Shown piece after piece: positions 25,151 through 32,922 of a DNA stretch of 64,000 nt (positions are counted from its first letter, which is position 1; each line of letters opens with the position of its first letter). The DNA is from Microvirga aerilata (GTDB taxonomy: Bacteria; Pseudomonadota; Alphaproteobacteria; Rhizobiales; Beijerinckiaceae): contig NZ_JAEQMY010000024.1 of assembly GCF_016743775.1 (NCBI RefSeq), positions 1 to 64,000 on the forward strand, read 5' to 3'. The position numbers and the translations under genes were made by a program. The notes beneath the pieces were generated by a model. It worked only from the letters and a program-made list of their open reading frames with translations, was not told the DNA's origin and did no database searches.

Positions 25151-26751
25151 GCTGTTACTCCCGCAAGGCCCCGCAGGCGACGGGATGCGCTTTGGATTGC
25201 CTCGGGATCTGCATAACGCCAGCGTGCCGCCAGATGCTGATCGGGGCGCACCAGGTAGGTGCTGCCGGGGGCCGCATCGAAGCGCTGCGCGAACAGGCCG
25301 CTCTCGTCCACGAGATCCTCGCCGATCACGAGCACGTTCAGGCCTGCCGGTGGTTCCTGTCCGTTCGGCACATGAAGAACGGTCTCCTCGCCCTTGAGAG
25401 CCTCAAGGAGCCAGACCGGTTGTCCGCTGCGGTCGCGCATCGGCGCATCGGGCAGGGGCGCGCCTAGATGGGCCGAGCCGGACCAGGCTTCCCGATCGGG
25501 CGTCGACAGGGGTGTCTCGTAGGTGGAGGGCAGCGACAGCCGGCCCGAGTTCACCATCCGCTTGGCAAAAGGCGTATGGCGCGCAAGAGCAAGCGCCGCA
25601 TCGCGGAAGCGAAGCTCCTGGGAAGAGCGGGGTGCGATGAAATCCGTCGAGCGGGTCGAGTGGCCGATATTCTCGTCGGCCGCGGTCGAGCGTTCGAGGT
25701 CGTAGCTGTCGATCAGGCTCTCCGATGCTTCACCTCTGGCGATACGGGCAAGCTTCCAGGCGAGGTTGTCCGCATCCTGAATGCCGGAATTCGCGCCTCG
25801 CGCGCCGAAGGGCGATACCTGATGGGCCGCGTCTCCGGCAAAGACCACCCGCCCGTGCACGAAGCGCTCCAGGCGGCGGCATTGGAACGTATAGACCGAC
25901 ACCCATTCGAGCGCGAAATCGTCGTGCCCCAGCATCTGCCTCAGGCGCGGCAGCACGCGCTCCGGCGCCTGCTCGGCCTTCGCGTCCGCATCGGGACCAA
26001 GCTGAAGGTCGATGCGCCAGACATCGTCCGGCTGCTTGTGCAGGAGGGCGGAGCGGCCCTCGTGAAAGGGCGGGTCGAACCAGAACCATCGCTCCGGCGG
26101 AAAATCGCCCTTCATCTTCACGTCGGCGATGAGGAACCGGTCCTCGAACGCCTCGCCTTGGAACGCCAACCCCAGCATGCCGCGTATCCCTGAACGGGCG
26201 CCGTCGGCAGCGACGGTCCAATCGGCTTCAACCGCATAGGAGCCATCCGGCGTCTCGACGGTGAGCGTCACGCCGTCGTTGCGGCGGTTCAGGCCGACGA
26301 CCTTGTTGCGCCAGCGGATCTCGAGGTTGGGCAGCGCGGCGGCGCGCTCCACGAGCGCGTGCTCCAGGTAATATTGCTGGAGATTGATGAAGGCCGGCAT
26401 CTTGTGCCCGTCTTCCGGCAGAAGGTCGAAGGCGTAGAGCAGGTCGTCGCGCTGAAACACCTTGCCGAGCTTCCAGGTGACGCCTTTCGCCAAACAGGGC
26501 TCCGCAACGCCCAAGCGGTCGAGGATCTCGAGCGTGCGCTTGGCATAGCAGATGCCGCGCGATCCCTCGCCGATCCGATCCGCATCGTCGAGCAGGACCA
26601 CCGGCACGCCGCGCTGGGCCAGGTCGATGGCGGTGCAAAGGCCCACGGGCCCTGCGCCGACGACAACGACCGGGTGCCGCGCAGGGGAGGAGCGGTCCTG
26701 ATCCGCGCAGCGGCGGTAGCCGAACTGGTAGAGGGACTTGCGGGTGTTCAT
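25147..26751 (-). CDS. FAD-dependent aromatic hydroxylase (MhpA/PheA-type monooxygenase)
   Basis: Flavoprotein monooxygenase of 534 residues from ATG 26751, preceded by GAGG. The dinucleotide motif VVVVGAGPVGLCTAIDLAQR, the DG motif region ADWTVAADGARSGIRGML and the GD motif VVFAGDAAHQVSPFGARGAN are all present, with the C-terminal thioredoxin-like segment of the phenol/3-hydroxyphenylpropionate hydroxylase group. The substrate is probably a hydroxylated aromatic compound. It forms a coupled pair with the DUF2783-like gene and lies downstream of the TonB operon. No ring-cleavage dioxygenase is in the window. Confidence 0.85.
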   Translation of the reverse strand: MNTRKSLYQFGYRRCADQDRSSPARHPVVVVGAGPVGLCTAIDLAQRGVPVVLLDDADRIGEGSRGICYAKRTLEILDRLGVAEPCLAKGVTWKLGKVFQRDDLLYAFDLLPEDGHKMPAFINLQQYYLEHALVERAAALPNLEIRWRNKVVGLNRRNDGVTLTVETPDGSYAVEADWTVAADGARSGIRGMLGLAFQGEAFEDRFLIADVKMKGDFPPERWFWFDPPFHEGRSALLHKQPDDVWRIDLQLGPDADAKAEQAPERVLPRLRQMLGHDDFALEWVSVYTFQCRRLERFVHGRVVFAGDAAHQVSPFGARGANSGIQDADNLAWKLARIARGEASESLIDSYDLERSTAADENIGHSTRSTDFIAPRSSQELRFRDAALALARHTPFAKRMVNSGRLSLPSTYETPLSTPDREAWSGSAHLGAPLPDAPMRDRSGQPVWLLEALKGEETVLHVPNGQEPPAGLNVLVIGEDLVDESGLFAQRFDAAPGSTYLVRPDQHLAARWRYADPEAIQSASRRLRGLAGVTA

Positions 26752-26863
26752 GGCGCCTCTTCGCCCCTGCTTCACTGGCCTGCATCAGGGTGCAATCGCC
26801 GTCCGATGCAAGCACAGGGTAGTCTGGGGACCGGGCCCGTCAAGTTGGCATGTCCGGGAATGA

Positions 26864-27691
26864 TCAGCGCAGATCGAAGCGCAGGGGCACCGAGAATGTG
26901 AACTGCTGCTGTGGCAGCGAAGCTGGTGCCGGTGGAAGAGAGGAGCCGGGGCGGGCCGCTGCCAAAGCAGCCTGATCGAGGGCAGGGTGGCCGGCGCTTC
27001 GAACGACGGACGCGCTGAGGATCCGGCCTGAGCGGTCCATCGTGAAGCGCAAGGTCGCGATGCCGCCAACGCCCTGGCTGCGTGCGATGTCGGGATAGCG
27101 CAGGCGGTTGCGCAGCGCGGATGCGAGGCTTGCCACGTAACGGTTGAGCGCATTCGGATCGGCGGACGCGGCTGCGCCTCCCGTATTCTCTCGTGAGGCC
27201 GAGGCCTGCCCCTGACGTGCCTGCGATGGAGGAAGCTGCTGTGCGGCGACGGTGCGGTGCGGCTCGGGCTTGCGCTCCACCGGCTTGGCCGGCGGCGGCT
27301 TCCTCGCGGGCTTGGGCGCGGGCTTCTCTTCGGGCGGCTTCGCCACCACTGTCTCCGGCGGCGGAAGAGCCACGACGGCATCGGGCTCCGGGGGCGCCTC
27401 GGGCAGCGCCTCAGCGGGCACCGCTTCCGCTTCTTCGGCTTGCCGAGCCTCGACCTCCTCGACGGGAGGAGCAGCCTGCGCGGAGACTTCGGCCGGCGCC
27501 ACGGATGCGATCTCTTCCATGGCGGGAGCCAGGTCGATGGTGATCTCCTGCTCGCCCGGCGGAGCGACGGTCTCCCCCGGGGGCCAGAGGGTCAGCGCCG
27601 CAAAGGCTGCTCCATGCAGGAACAGCGCCGTGACGAAGGCGATCCCGAGACGGCCCGGGTCCTGCGGCGATCGGATGGTCTGAACGGTCAT
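26864..27691 (-). CDS. tonB: TonB-family energy transducer
   Basis: Protein of 275 residues spanning inner membrane and periplasm. The N-terminal helix is LGIAFVTALFLHGAAFAALT. A long proline/glutamate then proline/lysine-rich spacer (EKPAPKPARKPPPAKPVERK) crosses the periplasm. The C-terminal TonB domain (LRYPDIARSQGVGGIATLRF, VVRSAGHPALDQAAL) contacts outer-membrane receptors. It is the last gene of the secreted protein-exbB-exbD-tonB operon, 17 bases after exbD. No receptor gene is nearby. Confidence 0.9.
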   Translation of the reverse strand: MTVQTIRSPQDPGRLGIAFVTALFLHGAAFAALTLWPPGETVAPPGEQEITIDLAPAMEEIASVAPAEVSAQAAPPVEEVEARQAEEAEAVPAEALPEAPPEPDAVVALPPPETVVAKPPEEKPAPKPARKPPPAKPVERKPEPHRTVAAQQLPPSQARQGQASASRENTGGAAASADPNALNRYVASLASALRNRLRYPDIARSQGVGGIATLRFTMDRSGRILSASVVRSAGHPALDQAALAAARPGSSLPPAPASLPQQQFTFSVPLRFDLR

Positions 27692-27708
27692 CGGCTGCGC
27701 TGCGGGCT

Positions 27709-28155
27709 TTAGGGGACCGCGGGTCCGCCGGGGGCCTGCGCGATCAGGGACACCTTGCCGAAGCCGGCGGCGCTGATCTGCCCCATGATCTCGACGATGC
27801 GCCCGTAAGGAACGGCCTTGTCGCCGCGAACCAGCACGACCTGGTTGGGATCCTGGCTCACGAGCTCCTTGAGGCGCGGCATTATGGCGTCGGGGGAAAG
27901 AGCCTCCTTGTCGAGAAAGGGCTGGCCCTTGTGGTCGATGCTGATCACCACCGGCTGCTTGGGCTGCGACACCTTCGGCGCCGCCGTCTTCGGCAGCTGC
28001 ACGGGCACGCCAACGGTCATGAGGGGCGCTGCCACCATGAAGATGATGAGCAGCACGAGCATGACGTCGACAAGCGGCGTGACGTTGATCTCCGACAGGG
28101 GAGCGGCGGCGAACTCGTCGTCGGCCTCCTGCGAACGGACCGGGCCCATTCCCAT
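27709..28155 (-). CDS. exbD: Biopolymer transport protein ExbD
   Basis: Single-span proton-channel partner of ExbB, 148 residues. The N-terminus is cytoplasmic, and the helix INVTPLVDVMLVLLIIFMV carries the essential aspartate. The periplasmic domain includes VVISIDHKGQPFLDKEAL and VLVRGDKAVPYGRIVEIM. The start ATG at 28155 overlaps the exbB stop (TAATG). An open frame continues upstream but is the shadow of exbB. Confidence 0.93.
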   Translation of the reverse strand: MGMGPVRSQEADDEFAAAPLSEINVTPLVDVMLVLLIIFMVAAPLMTVGVPVQLPKTAAPKVSQPKQPVVISIDHKGQPFLDKEALSPDAIMPRLKELVSQDPNQVVLVRGDKAVPYGRIVEIMGQISAAGFGKVSLIAQAPGGPAVP

Positions 28156-28841
28156 TACTCGGCGGCCTCCGCCCGGAGATGGGCCTTGCGGTCGCGGGCG
28201 AGGCGGTCGCCCAGCGCCGTGATGCCTGCCGCGAAGGACTGCTGGAGACGGCCCAGATCCGTCGTGAGCTTGTTGTAGGCGATCACCGCCGGAATGGCGG
28301 CCACGAGGCCGATGGCGGTGGCGAACAGCGCTTCGGCGATGCCGGGGGCAACCACCGAGAGGCTGGTGTCCTGGCTCGCCGCAATTGCCGAGAAGGAGTT
28401 CATGATGCCCCAGACCGTGCCGAAGAGGCCGATGAACGGCGCTGCCGATCCGGTGGTGGCCAGGAAGGGCAGTCCGGTCTGGAGCCGGCGCATGTCGACG
28501 GAAAGGGCGGCCCGCATGGCCCGCTCGATGCGCTCGCGGCGCTCGGCACGGCTCTCGGATGCGTCCTGGTCGCGCCAAGCCTCATGGCCCGCCGCGACGA
28601 TCCGGCCCGTGGTTCCGGCCATCTGCGGGTGAAGCTTGTCGCCCGAGCGGGCGGCCGTCTCGAAGGCGCGAGCCTGCCGGCGGATGCTCCCGATGCGCAG
28701 GAGCTTGTCGACGATCACCGTCCAGCAGCCCAAGGAGGCCAGGACCAGCATGATCATGACGCCCTTGACGATTGGGTCGGCCTGCAGGAACAGGGCGAGA
28801 AACGACAGGTCGTGCGGAGCTGCGGACGCGATCTCGTTCAT
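28155..28841 (-). CDS. exbB: Biopolymer transport protein ExbB (MotA/TolQ/ExbB proton channel)
   Basis: Proton-channel protein of 228 residues from ATG 28841, which follows GAGG by eight bases; a TTG at 28862 is less likely. Helices lie at about 18-40, 130-155 and 170-195. TTGSAAPFIGLFGTVWGIMN is the conserved proton-channel loop, followed by VAPGIAEALFATAIGLVAAIPAVIAYN in two parts. It sits 10 bases after a small secreted-protein gene and before exbD. Confidence 0.94.
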   Translation of the reverse strand: MNEIASAAPHDLSFLALFLQADPIVKGVMIMLVLASLGCWTVIVDKLLRIGSIRRQARAFETAARSGDKLHPQMAGTTGRIVAAGHEAWRDQDASESRAERRERIERAMRAALSVDMRRLQTGLPFLATTGSAAPFIGLFGTVWGIMNSFSAIAASQDTSLSVVAPGIAEALFATAIGLVAAIPAVIAYNKLTTDLGRLQQSFAAGITALGDRLARDRKAHLRAEAAE

Positions 28842-28851
28842 GGCATCGGCC

Positions 28852-29319
28852 TCACTTCGCAAAGGACACGGCGTCGATCCGGGAGGCGGTCTCCACGGCG
28901 GACAGGCAGTCCTCCCGTGAGCCGGCCGCGCCTTCGCAGGCCAGGACGTCGTTCAGGAGCACACGCCCGAGCCGGGAGCAGTTCAGTCCCGGAAAATCGA
29001 AGAGCTTGATGAGGGTCTTGCGGCCCGGCACCGGACCGACCTCGACAGCCAGCCGCTTGGCCGCGACGCCATCTGTGTCGAGGGCAAACAGGTCGAGCTT
29101 CAGGGAGCGCCAGCTCTCGCCCTTCTGGTTCTCGATCAGGAAATAGGTGCGGCAGCTCTCGCCGGCCGCTTCGACCTTGTTCAACTCGATGCGCAGGGCC
29201 GTCGCGGCCGGCGAGGGAGCCTGGGCCAGGGCCATGCCGCTGAAAGGCAGGAGCAGGGCCAGGCAGGCCAATACGGGGCCTGCCGAAAACCCGGGCTCAT
29301 TCCATGCGCTGATGCCCAT
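28852..29319 (-). CDS. Small secreted four-cysteine protein, first gene of the TonB operon
   Basis: Unrecognised protein of 155 residues from ATG 29319, preceded by GGAG. The N-terminus GPVLACLALLLPFSGMALAQA is a signal peptide with likely cleavage after AQA. The mature part has four cysteines (ESCRTYF, LNCSR, LACEG, EDCLS) suited to two disulfides. YFLIENQKGESWRSLKLDLFA looks like a beta-sandwich segment. It lies 10 bases upstream of exbB, so it is probably part of the same periplasmic energy-transduction unit. No function can be assigned from the sequence. Confidence 0.75.
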   Translation of the reverse strand: MGISAWNEPGFSAGPVLACLALLLPFSGMALAQAPSPAATALRIELNKVEAAGESCRTYFLIENQKGESWRSLKLDLFALDTDGVAAKRLAVEVGPVPGRKTLIKLFDFPGLNCSRLGRVLLNDVLACEGAAGSREDCLSAVETASRIDAVSFAK

Positions 29320-29747
29320 CTTGTCGTTCTCCTCGTGCAGGCGAGCGCCTGCGGGCCGCGGCAAGCAGCCTTGGCGCCTCGCGGGAGGCGCCCGTCACAG
29401 ACATCGTCAGCAGGTTCGATCCAATGCCCGAAGCCTGTCAGGCTCACAAAGGCAGTGCCCATGGAATATCTGAAAGAATTCAGATTGATCAAGAGGTTAG
29501 GAGAAGATCAGAGGCGTTCTAAAACAGCCCCTACGGCTTTGAGATCGGTGCCGAAATCGCTTCTTTAAAACGGCTTCAAGGTACTTTTTCTTAGTCCCCA
29601 TGCCCCAAAGGACGGCTCAGGCAGGCCCATCTTCTTGCTGAAACCTTCCTCAAGGGTTCGCGCAGGCGACGATTTTGTCCGGCCTCCACGAAAATACCAT
29701 TTTGCGCCGCCACAGGAGGGAAAGCTTCCTATGCGCGGGAGATCCCC
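29320..29747. other. Gene-free divergent region upstream of the TonB operon
   Basis: About 430 bases without a credible gene. It contains the perfect palindrome at 29468-29485 and AT-richer sequence near 29460-29600 that should hold the promoter of the TonB operon. I do not see a clear Fur box. Confidence 0.5.
29468..29485. promoter_or_regulatory. Perfect palindrome upstream of the TonB operon
   Basis: ATCTGAA and TTCAGAT flank AGAA, about 150 bases upstream of the first gene of the secreted protein-exbBD-tonB operon. It has the size of a dimer operator. The regulator is unknown; it does not match a Fur box. Confidence 0.45.
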
Positions 29748-29849
29748 TTGAGCTTCAACGGTCACGACAAGCCCTTTCCCGCCTGGTACCCTTACGCGTT
29801 CGTCGGCGTCATCGCGGCCGTGGCGGTTGCGTATGTGGTGCTTGTTTGA
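29748..29849 (+). CDS. 33-residue single-span membrane peptide
   Basis: A short open frame from TTG 29748 to TGA 29849, with GGGAGA five bases upstream of the start. It reads MSFNGHDKPFPAWYPYAFVG, followed by a hydrophobic run VIAAVAVAYVVLV at the C-terminus. The aromatic-proline N-terminal part then one short membrane helix is a coherent small-protein design. A strong terminator-like hairpin starts 69 bases after the stop, so it may be a complete transcription unit. No family is recognised. Confidence 0.55.
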   Translation: MSFNGHDKPFPAWYPYAFVGVIAAVAVAYVVLV

Positions 29850-29903
29850 GAGCTGACCGAGGGTTGCGGGCGCCGGCTTGAAAGCGGGACGTCTCCGGCG
29901 GCA

Positions 29904-29956
29904 GGGATCCTGATCCCAAAGCAAACGGGGCGGTACATCCGCGCCCCGCTTGCTTT
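29904..29956 (+). terminator. Double hairpin terminator
   Basis: GGGATC/GATCCC (29904-29917) is followed at once by a 15-bp stem with one mismatch (AAAGCAAACGGGGCG with CGCCCCGCTTGCTTT, 29918-29956). The descending arm carries the T-rich TTGCTTT. It closes the short plus-strand gene at 29748-29849 and may also serve the minus-strand synthetase. Confidence 0.65.
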
Positions 29957-30079
29957 CGGGAAGGTGTCGATCCGGCGTTCGGATCAGCCGGATCATCATC
30001 GGCCCAACATGGTTAACGGCCGGTTAACGAGCCTTGCGCAACGGAAAGTGCCGCGCGGCTGCGATCCGTCGCGAACCGC

Positions 30080-31711
30080 CTAGCTCTCGGCGGATTGCTC
30101 GGACGGAATGCATCCCCTGGCTTCGAGCTCCGCGCGAATGGTCTTCTTGGTGATCTTGCCATAGGCCGATTTCGGCAGCGCATCCCAGAAGAATACGCGT
30201 TTCGGCAGTTTGTAGCGGGCGACCTTGCCGTCCATCCAGTCCAGGAGATCCTGCTCGTCGAGCGCCGCCTCCGGCCGGAGGATGCACACGGCCACGCCGG
30301 CCTCGCCCCAGGTTCTGTCGGGCACGCCGAGAACCGCGACTTCCGCGACGGCAGGATGCGTGAGGATCTTCTCCTCGATCTCGCGCGGATAGATGTTCGA
30401 GCCTCCCGAGATATACATGTCGGAGGCGCGGCCCGTTATGTAGAGAAAGCCCTCCTGGTCCATGTGCCCGAGATCGCCGGTGCGGAACCAGCCGTCCCGA
30501 AACGCCTTTTCGTTGGCTTCCGGGTTGTTGTAGTACCCTGCGAAGACCGCCGGCCCGCAGACGCAGATCTCGCCGGTCGTGCCCGGGGGAACCTCGTCCC
30601 CTCGATCGTTCTGGATCGAGATCTGCATGCCGGTTCGCTCATACCCGCAGGTTCCGGCTTTCACGCCGGGGGTGTCCTCGGCCTCGTGGAGGCCCGGCGG
30701 CAGCACGGTGATGTTGCCGGTGACCTCCCCCAGGCCGAAATACTGAACGAGCACCTTGCCCAGCTTTTTCAGCGCGTGCTTCTGATCCTCCCGGTACATG
30801 GGAGCGCCCGCATAGATGAGGTAGCGCAGGGACAGGTGGTCATGGGCATCCACCGACGGGTGCTCGGTCAGCAGCTTCACGATGGTCGGCACCGTGAACA
30901 TGTTCGTGATGCGCCAGCGCTCGACCAGGCTCCAGGCCTCATCGGGATCGAAGCGGTCGCTCGAGAGCAGCACGGTCTTGGCCGCCCGTGCCACCTGCAC
31001 GAGCTGATGGACGCCGGCCCCATGGGAGAGGGGGGCGACGACCAGGGAGGCGTCGGCATGCGTGGTTCCCGGCATCAGGTCGCAGAGATGGTTGGTGATC
31101 ACGAAAGCCATCTGGCCATGGGTCAGGACGGCGGCTTTCGGGCGCCCGGTCGTTCCCGACGTGAAGAAGAACCAGCATGGGCTGTCGCGGTCCACCACTG
31201 CGGTCGGAACGGATTGGCCTTCATGCCGGCGCACAAGCGCGTCGTAGTCCTCACCGAACGCGGAAGGGCCGATCGAGACGATGAACCGCAGATCCGGGAT
31301 GGCGCTGCGCACGGCTTCCGCATGCTCCGGAAAGTCGCTGTGGCAGATCATGGCGGATGCGCCGCTCGCCTGTGCCAGATAGGTCACCTCGCCCGGCGTC
31401 TGGCGAAAATTCGTCGGCACCCAAACGGCGCCGAGCCGGAAGCAGGCGAACATCGATTCGAACATCTGATTGCAGTTCTTCGACTGCACCAGCACACGAT
31501 CTCCCTTCCCGATTCCCTTAGCCGAAAGAGCCGCCGCCATGGCATCGACGCGCCTGTCGAGATCGGCCCATGTCCACGTGCGCTCGCCCCAAACGAAGCC
31601 TGTTTCCGCCCCATGCCGCCGCGCCGCCTGGCGGAGGAAATGGGAAAGGTTCATGACCCGCGTGGATGCCGGTGCGACGCCGCCATGCGGGGGAGGGGAG
31701 CTGCTGATCAT
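30080..31711 (-). CDS. AMP-forming acyl-CoA synthetase
   Basis: ANL-family ligase of about 543 residues. The ATP loop reads CWFFFTSGTTGRPKAAVLTH; YFGLGEVTG, GWFRTGDLGHMDQEGFLYI and the C-terminal lysine in PKSAYGKITKKTIR are all in place. The start is uncertain among ATG 31744, 31711 and 31654, none with a strong ribosome site. It lies 47 bases downstream of the IclR gene on the same strand and back-to-back with a TRAP uptake operon. The substrate is therefore probably the carboxylate that the TRAP system imports. The open frame extending further upstream is not coding. Confidence 0.88.
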   Translation of the reverse strand: MISSSPPPHGGVAPASTRVMNLSHFLRQAARRHGAETGFVWGERTWTWADLDRRVDAMAAALSAKGIGKGDRVLVQSKNCNQMFESMFACFRLGAVWVPTNFRQTPGEVTYLAQASGASAMICHSDFPEHAEAVRSAIPDLRFIVSIGPSAFGEDYDALVRRHEGQSVPTAVVDRDSPCWFFFTSGTTGRPKAAVLTHGQMAFVITNHLCDLMPGTTHADASLVVAPLSHGAGVHQLVQVARAAKTVLLSSDRFDPDEAWSLVERWRITNMFTVPTIVKLLTEHPSVDAHDHLSLRYLIYAGAPMYREDQKHALKKLGKVLVQYFGLGEVTGNITVLPPGLHEAEDTPGVKAGTCGYERTGMQISIQNDRGDEVPPGTTGEICVCGPAVFAGYYNNPEANEKAFRDGWFRTGDLGHMDQEGFLYITGRASDMYISGGSNIYPREIEEKILTHPAVAEVAVLGVPDRTWGEAGVAVCILRPEAALDEQDLLDWMDGKVARYKLPKRVFFWDALPKSAYGKITKKTIRAELEARGCIPSEQSAES

Positions 31712-31758
31712 TTGGTCCGTTCCGGGATCAAGGTGCGATGACATTGGAGGCTGCGCGG

Positions 31759-32556
31759 TCAGGACCACATCTTGCGGAGGCTGCCCTCGATGCGGTCGAC
31801 CTCGATCCGCATGCAGCGGGCCAGTTCGGGCTGCCGCTCGGCGGTCATGCGGCTGTCGATCGCCGCGATGCTGAGCGCGCCTGCGACCCGTCCGTCCGGA
31901 AACATGATCGCAGCGCCGATGCCCCAGGATCCGGCGAAGATGCGCCCCGGATTGAGCGCGTATCCCTGGTCGCGCGTCCGGGCGATGTCGTCCCGGATCT
32001 GGTCCATGGAGTAACTGGCATACTGGGTTTCGAGCACCTTCCTGTTCGCGGCAAGCACCCGTTCGATCTCGCTGTCGTCGAGGGCTGCGAGCATCGCCAA
32101 CGAGCCGGCGCCGATGCCGAGAGGATGCTGGTTGCCGGCTTGCAGGGCGTGGGTTCGAACCGGATAGGTTCCTTCCTCGCGATGCAGGCACACCGCATAG
32201 TTGCCCCGCCGCGCGGAAACGAAGCTTGTGTCCATGGTGGCTTCCGAGAGGTTGCGCAGGCTCTCCAGGGACAGCTCGAGCAGCCCATGCCGGCGGGACG
32301 CGAGGGTGCCGAGCACATAGGCCTCCTCGCCCAGATAGTAGCGCCGCGTCCTGGTCTCCTGCTCGATCAAGCCCGCCCGCATCAGGGCGAGGAGCAGCCG
32401 TCTCGCGGTGGGTTTGTTCAGGCCGCTTTCCTCGACGATGTCGCTCAGCTGCGCGCCACGCTCGGCTTCGCGCCCCACCAGCGCCAGCAGCCGCAGGGCC
32501 CGGTCCACACTTTGAGCCCCCGATAGGTCGCCGGTCGAGAACTGAGCATCATCCAT
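31759..32556 (-). CDS. IclR family transcriptional regulator
   Basis: Regulator of 265 residues from ATG 32556 (MDDAQFSTGD). The N-terminal winged helix reads AQLSDIVEESGLNKPTARRLLLAL; the effector domain includes THALQAGNQHPLGIGAGSLAMLA and AGALSIAAID, as in other IclR proteins. It is transcribed with the acyl-CoA synthetase and divergently from the TRAP operon. Two related palindromes in the divergent gap are likely operators. Confidence 0.92.
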   Translation of the reverse strand: MDDAQFSTGDLSGAQSVDRALRLLALVGREAERGAQLSDIVEESGLNKPTARRLLLALMRAGLIEQETRTRRYYLGEEAYVLGTLASRRHGLLELSLESLRNLSEATMDTSFVSARRGNYAVCLHREEGTYPVRTHALQAGNQHPLGIGAGSLAMLAALDDSEIERVLAANRKVLETQYASYSMDQIRDDIARTRDQGYALNPGRIFAGSWGIGAAIMFPDGRVAGALSIAAIDSRMTAERQPELARCMRIEVDRIEGSLRKMWS

Positions 32557-32572
32557 ATTGCCGATCCATTGA

Positions 32573-32589
32573 GGTCCATATGATGGACC
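32573..32589. promoter_or_regulatory. Candidate IclR operator 1
   Basis: GGTCCATATGATGGACC is a perfect 7-3-7 palindrome, 17 bases upstream of the IclR start codon, where it would mediate autoregulation. Confidence 0.65.
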
Positions 32590-32692
32590 AAAGATCCAAG
32601 CCTCTGTCCGTGGATGGAACTTAAAATGCTTCTCGCCATGTTGCAATGACTTGCCGGACGTGTATCTTTCCGTTCGTCCGTTACAAAGAAGA

Positions 32693-32709
32693 GATCCATA
32701 AAGTGGACC
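32693..32709. promoter_or_regulatory. Candidate IclR operator 2
   Basis: GATCCATAAAGTGGACC keeps the 7-3-7 layout of the upstream palindrome with two mismatched pairs. Its centre is 120 bases from the centre of operator 1. It lies about 215 bases before the TRAP permease start and could control that operon. Confidence 0.55.
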
Positions 32710-32922
32710 TGTCAGGCGGCCTTGGTCGCCGGCGTCAGGAGGAACGGGAGGAGCCCGAATGAGCATTGCGCCTGAGGAGAGGCCGCTTCCCCCGCCATGC
32801 GCGCGATCCGGGCTCCATGCCGCAAAGCGTGGAATGCCGCGCAGCGCACGGTTCCGGGCGTCCTTGGACGCTGGGTGCCGTCACCCGAACGGCATGCGGT
32901 GACCGGGAGCATGGAGAGCAAC

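Larger units (their letters stand above)
32557..32922. other. Gene-free divergent region between IclR and TRAP operons
   Basis: About 365 bases with no credible gene. It contains two IclR-type palindromes at 32573-32589 and 32693-32709. An open frame runs in phase into the TRAP gene from 32797, but I see no start signal in it until GGAG before ATG 32923. Confidence 0.6.

Noticed and set aside
30095-31741. Open frame of 548 codons on the plus strand
   Set aside because: Antisense to the acyl-CoA synthetase, whose motifs are unmistakable; composition is shadow-like.
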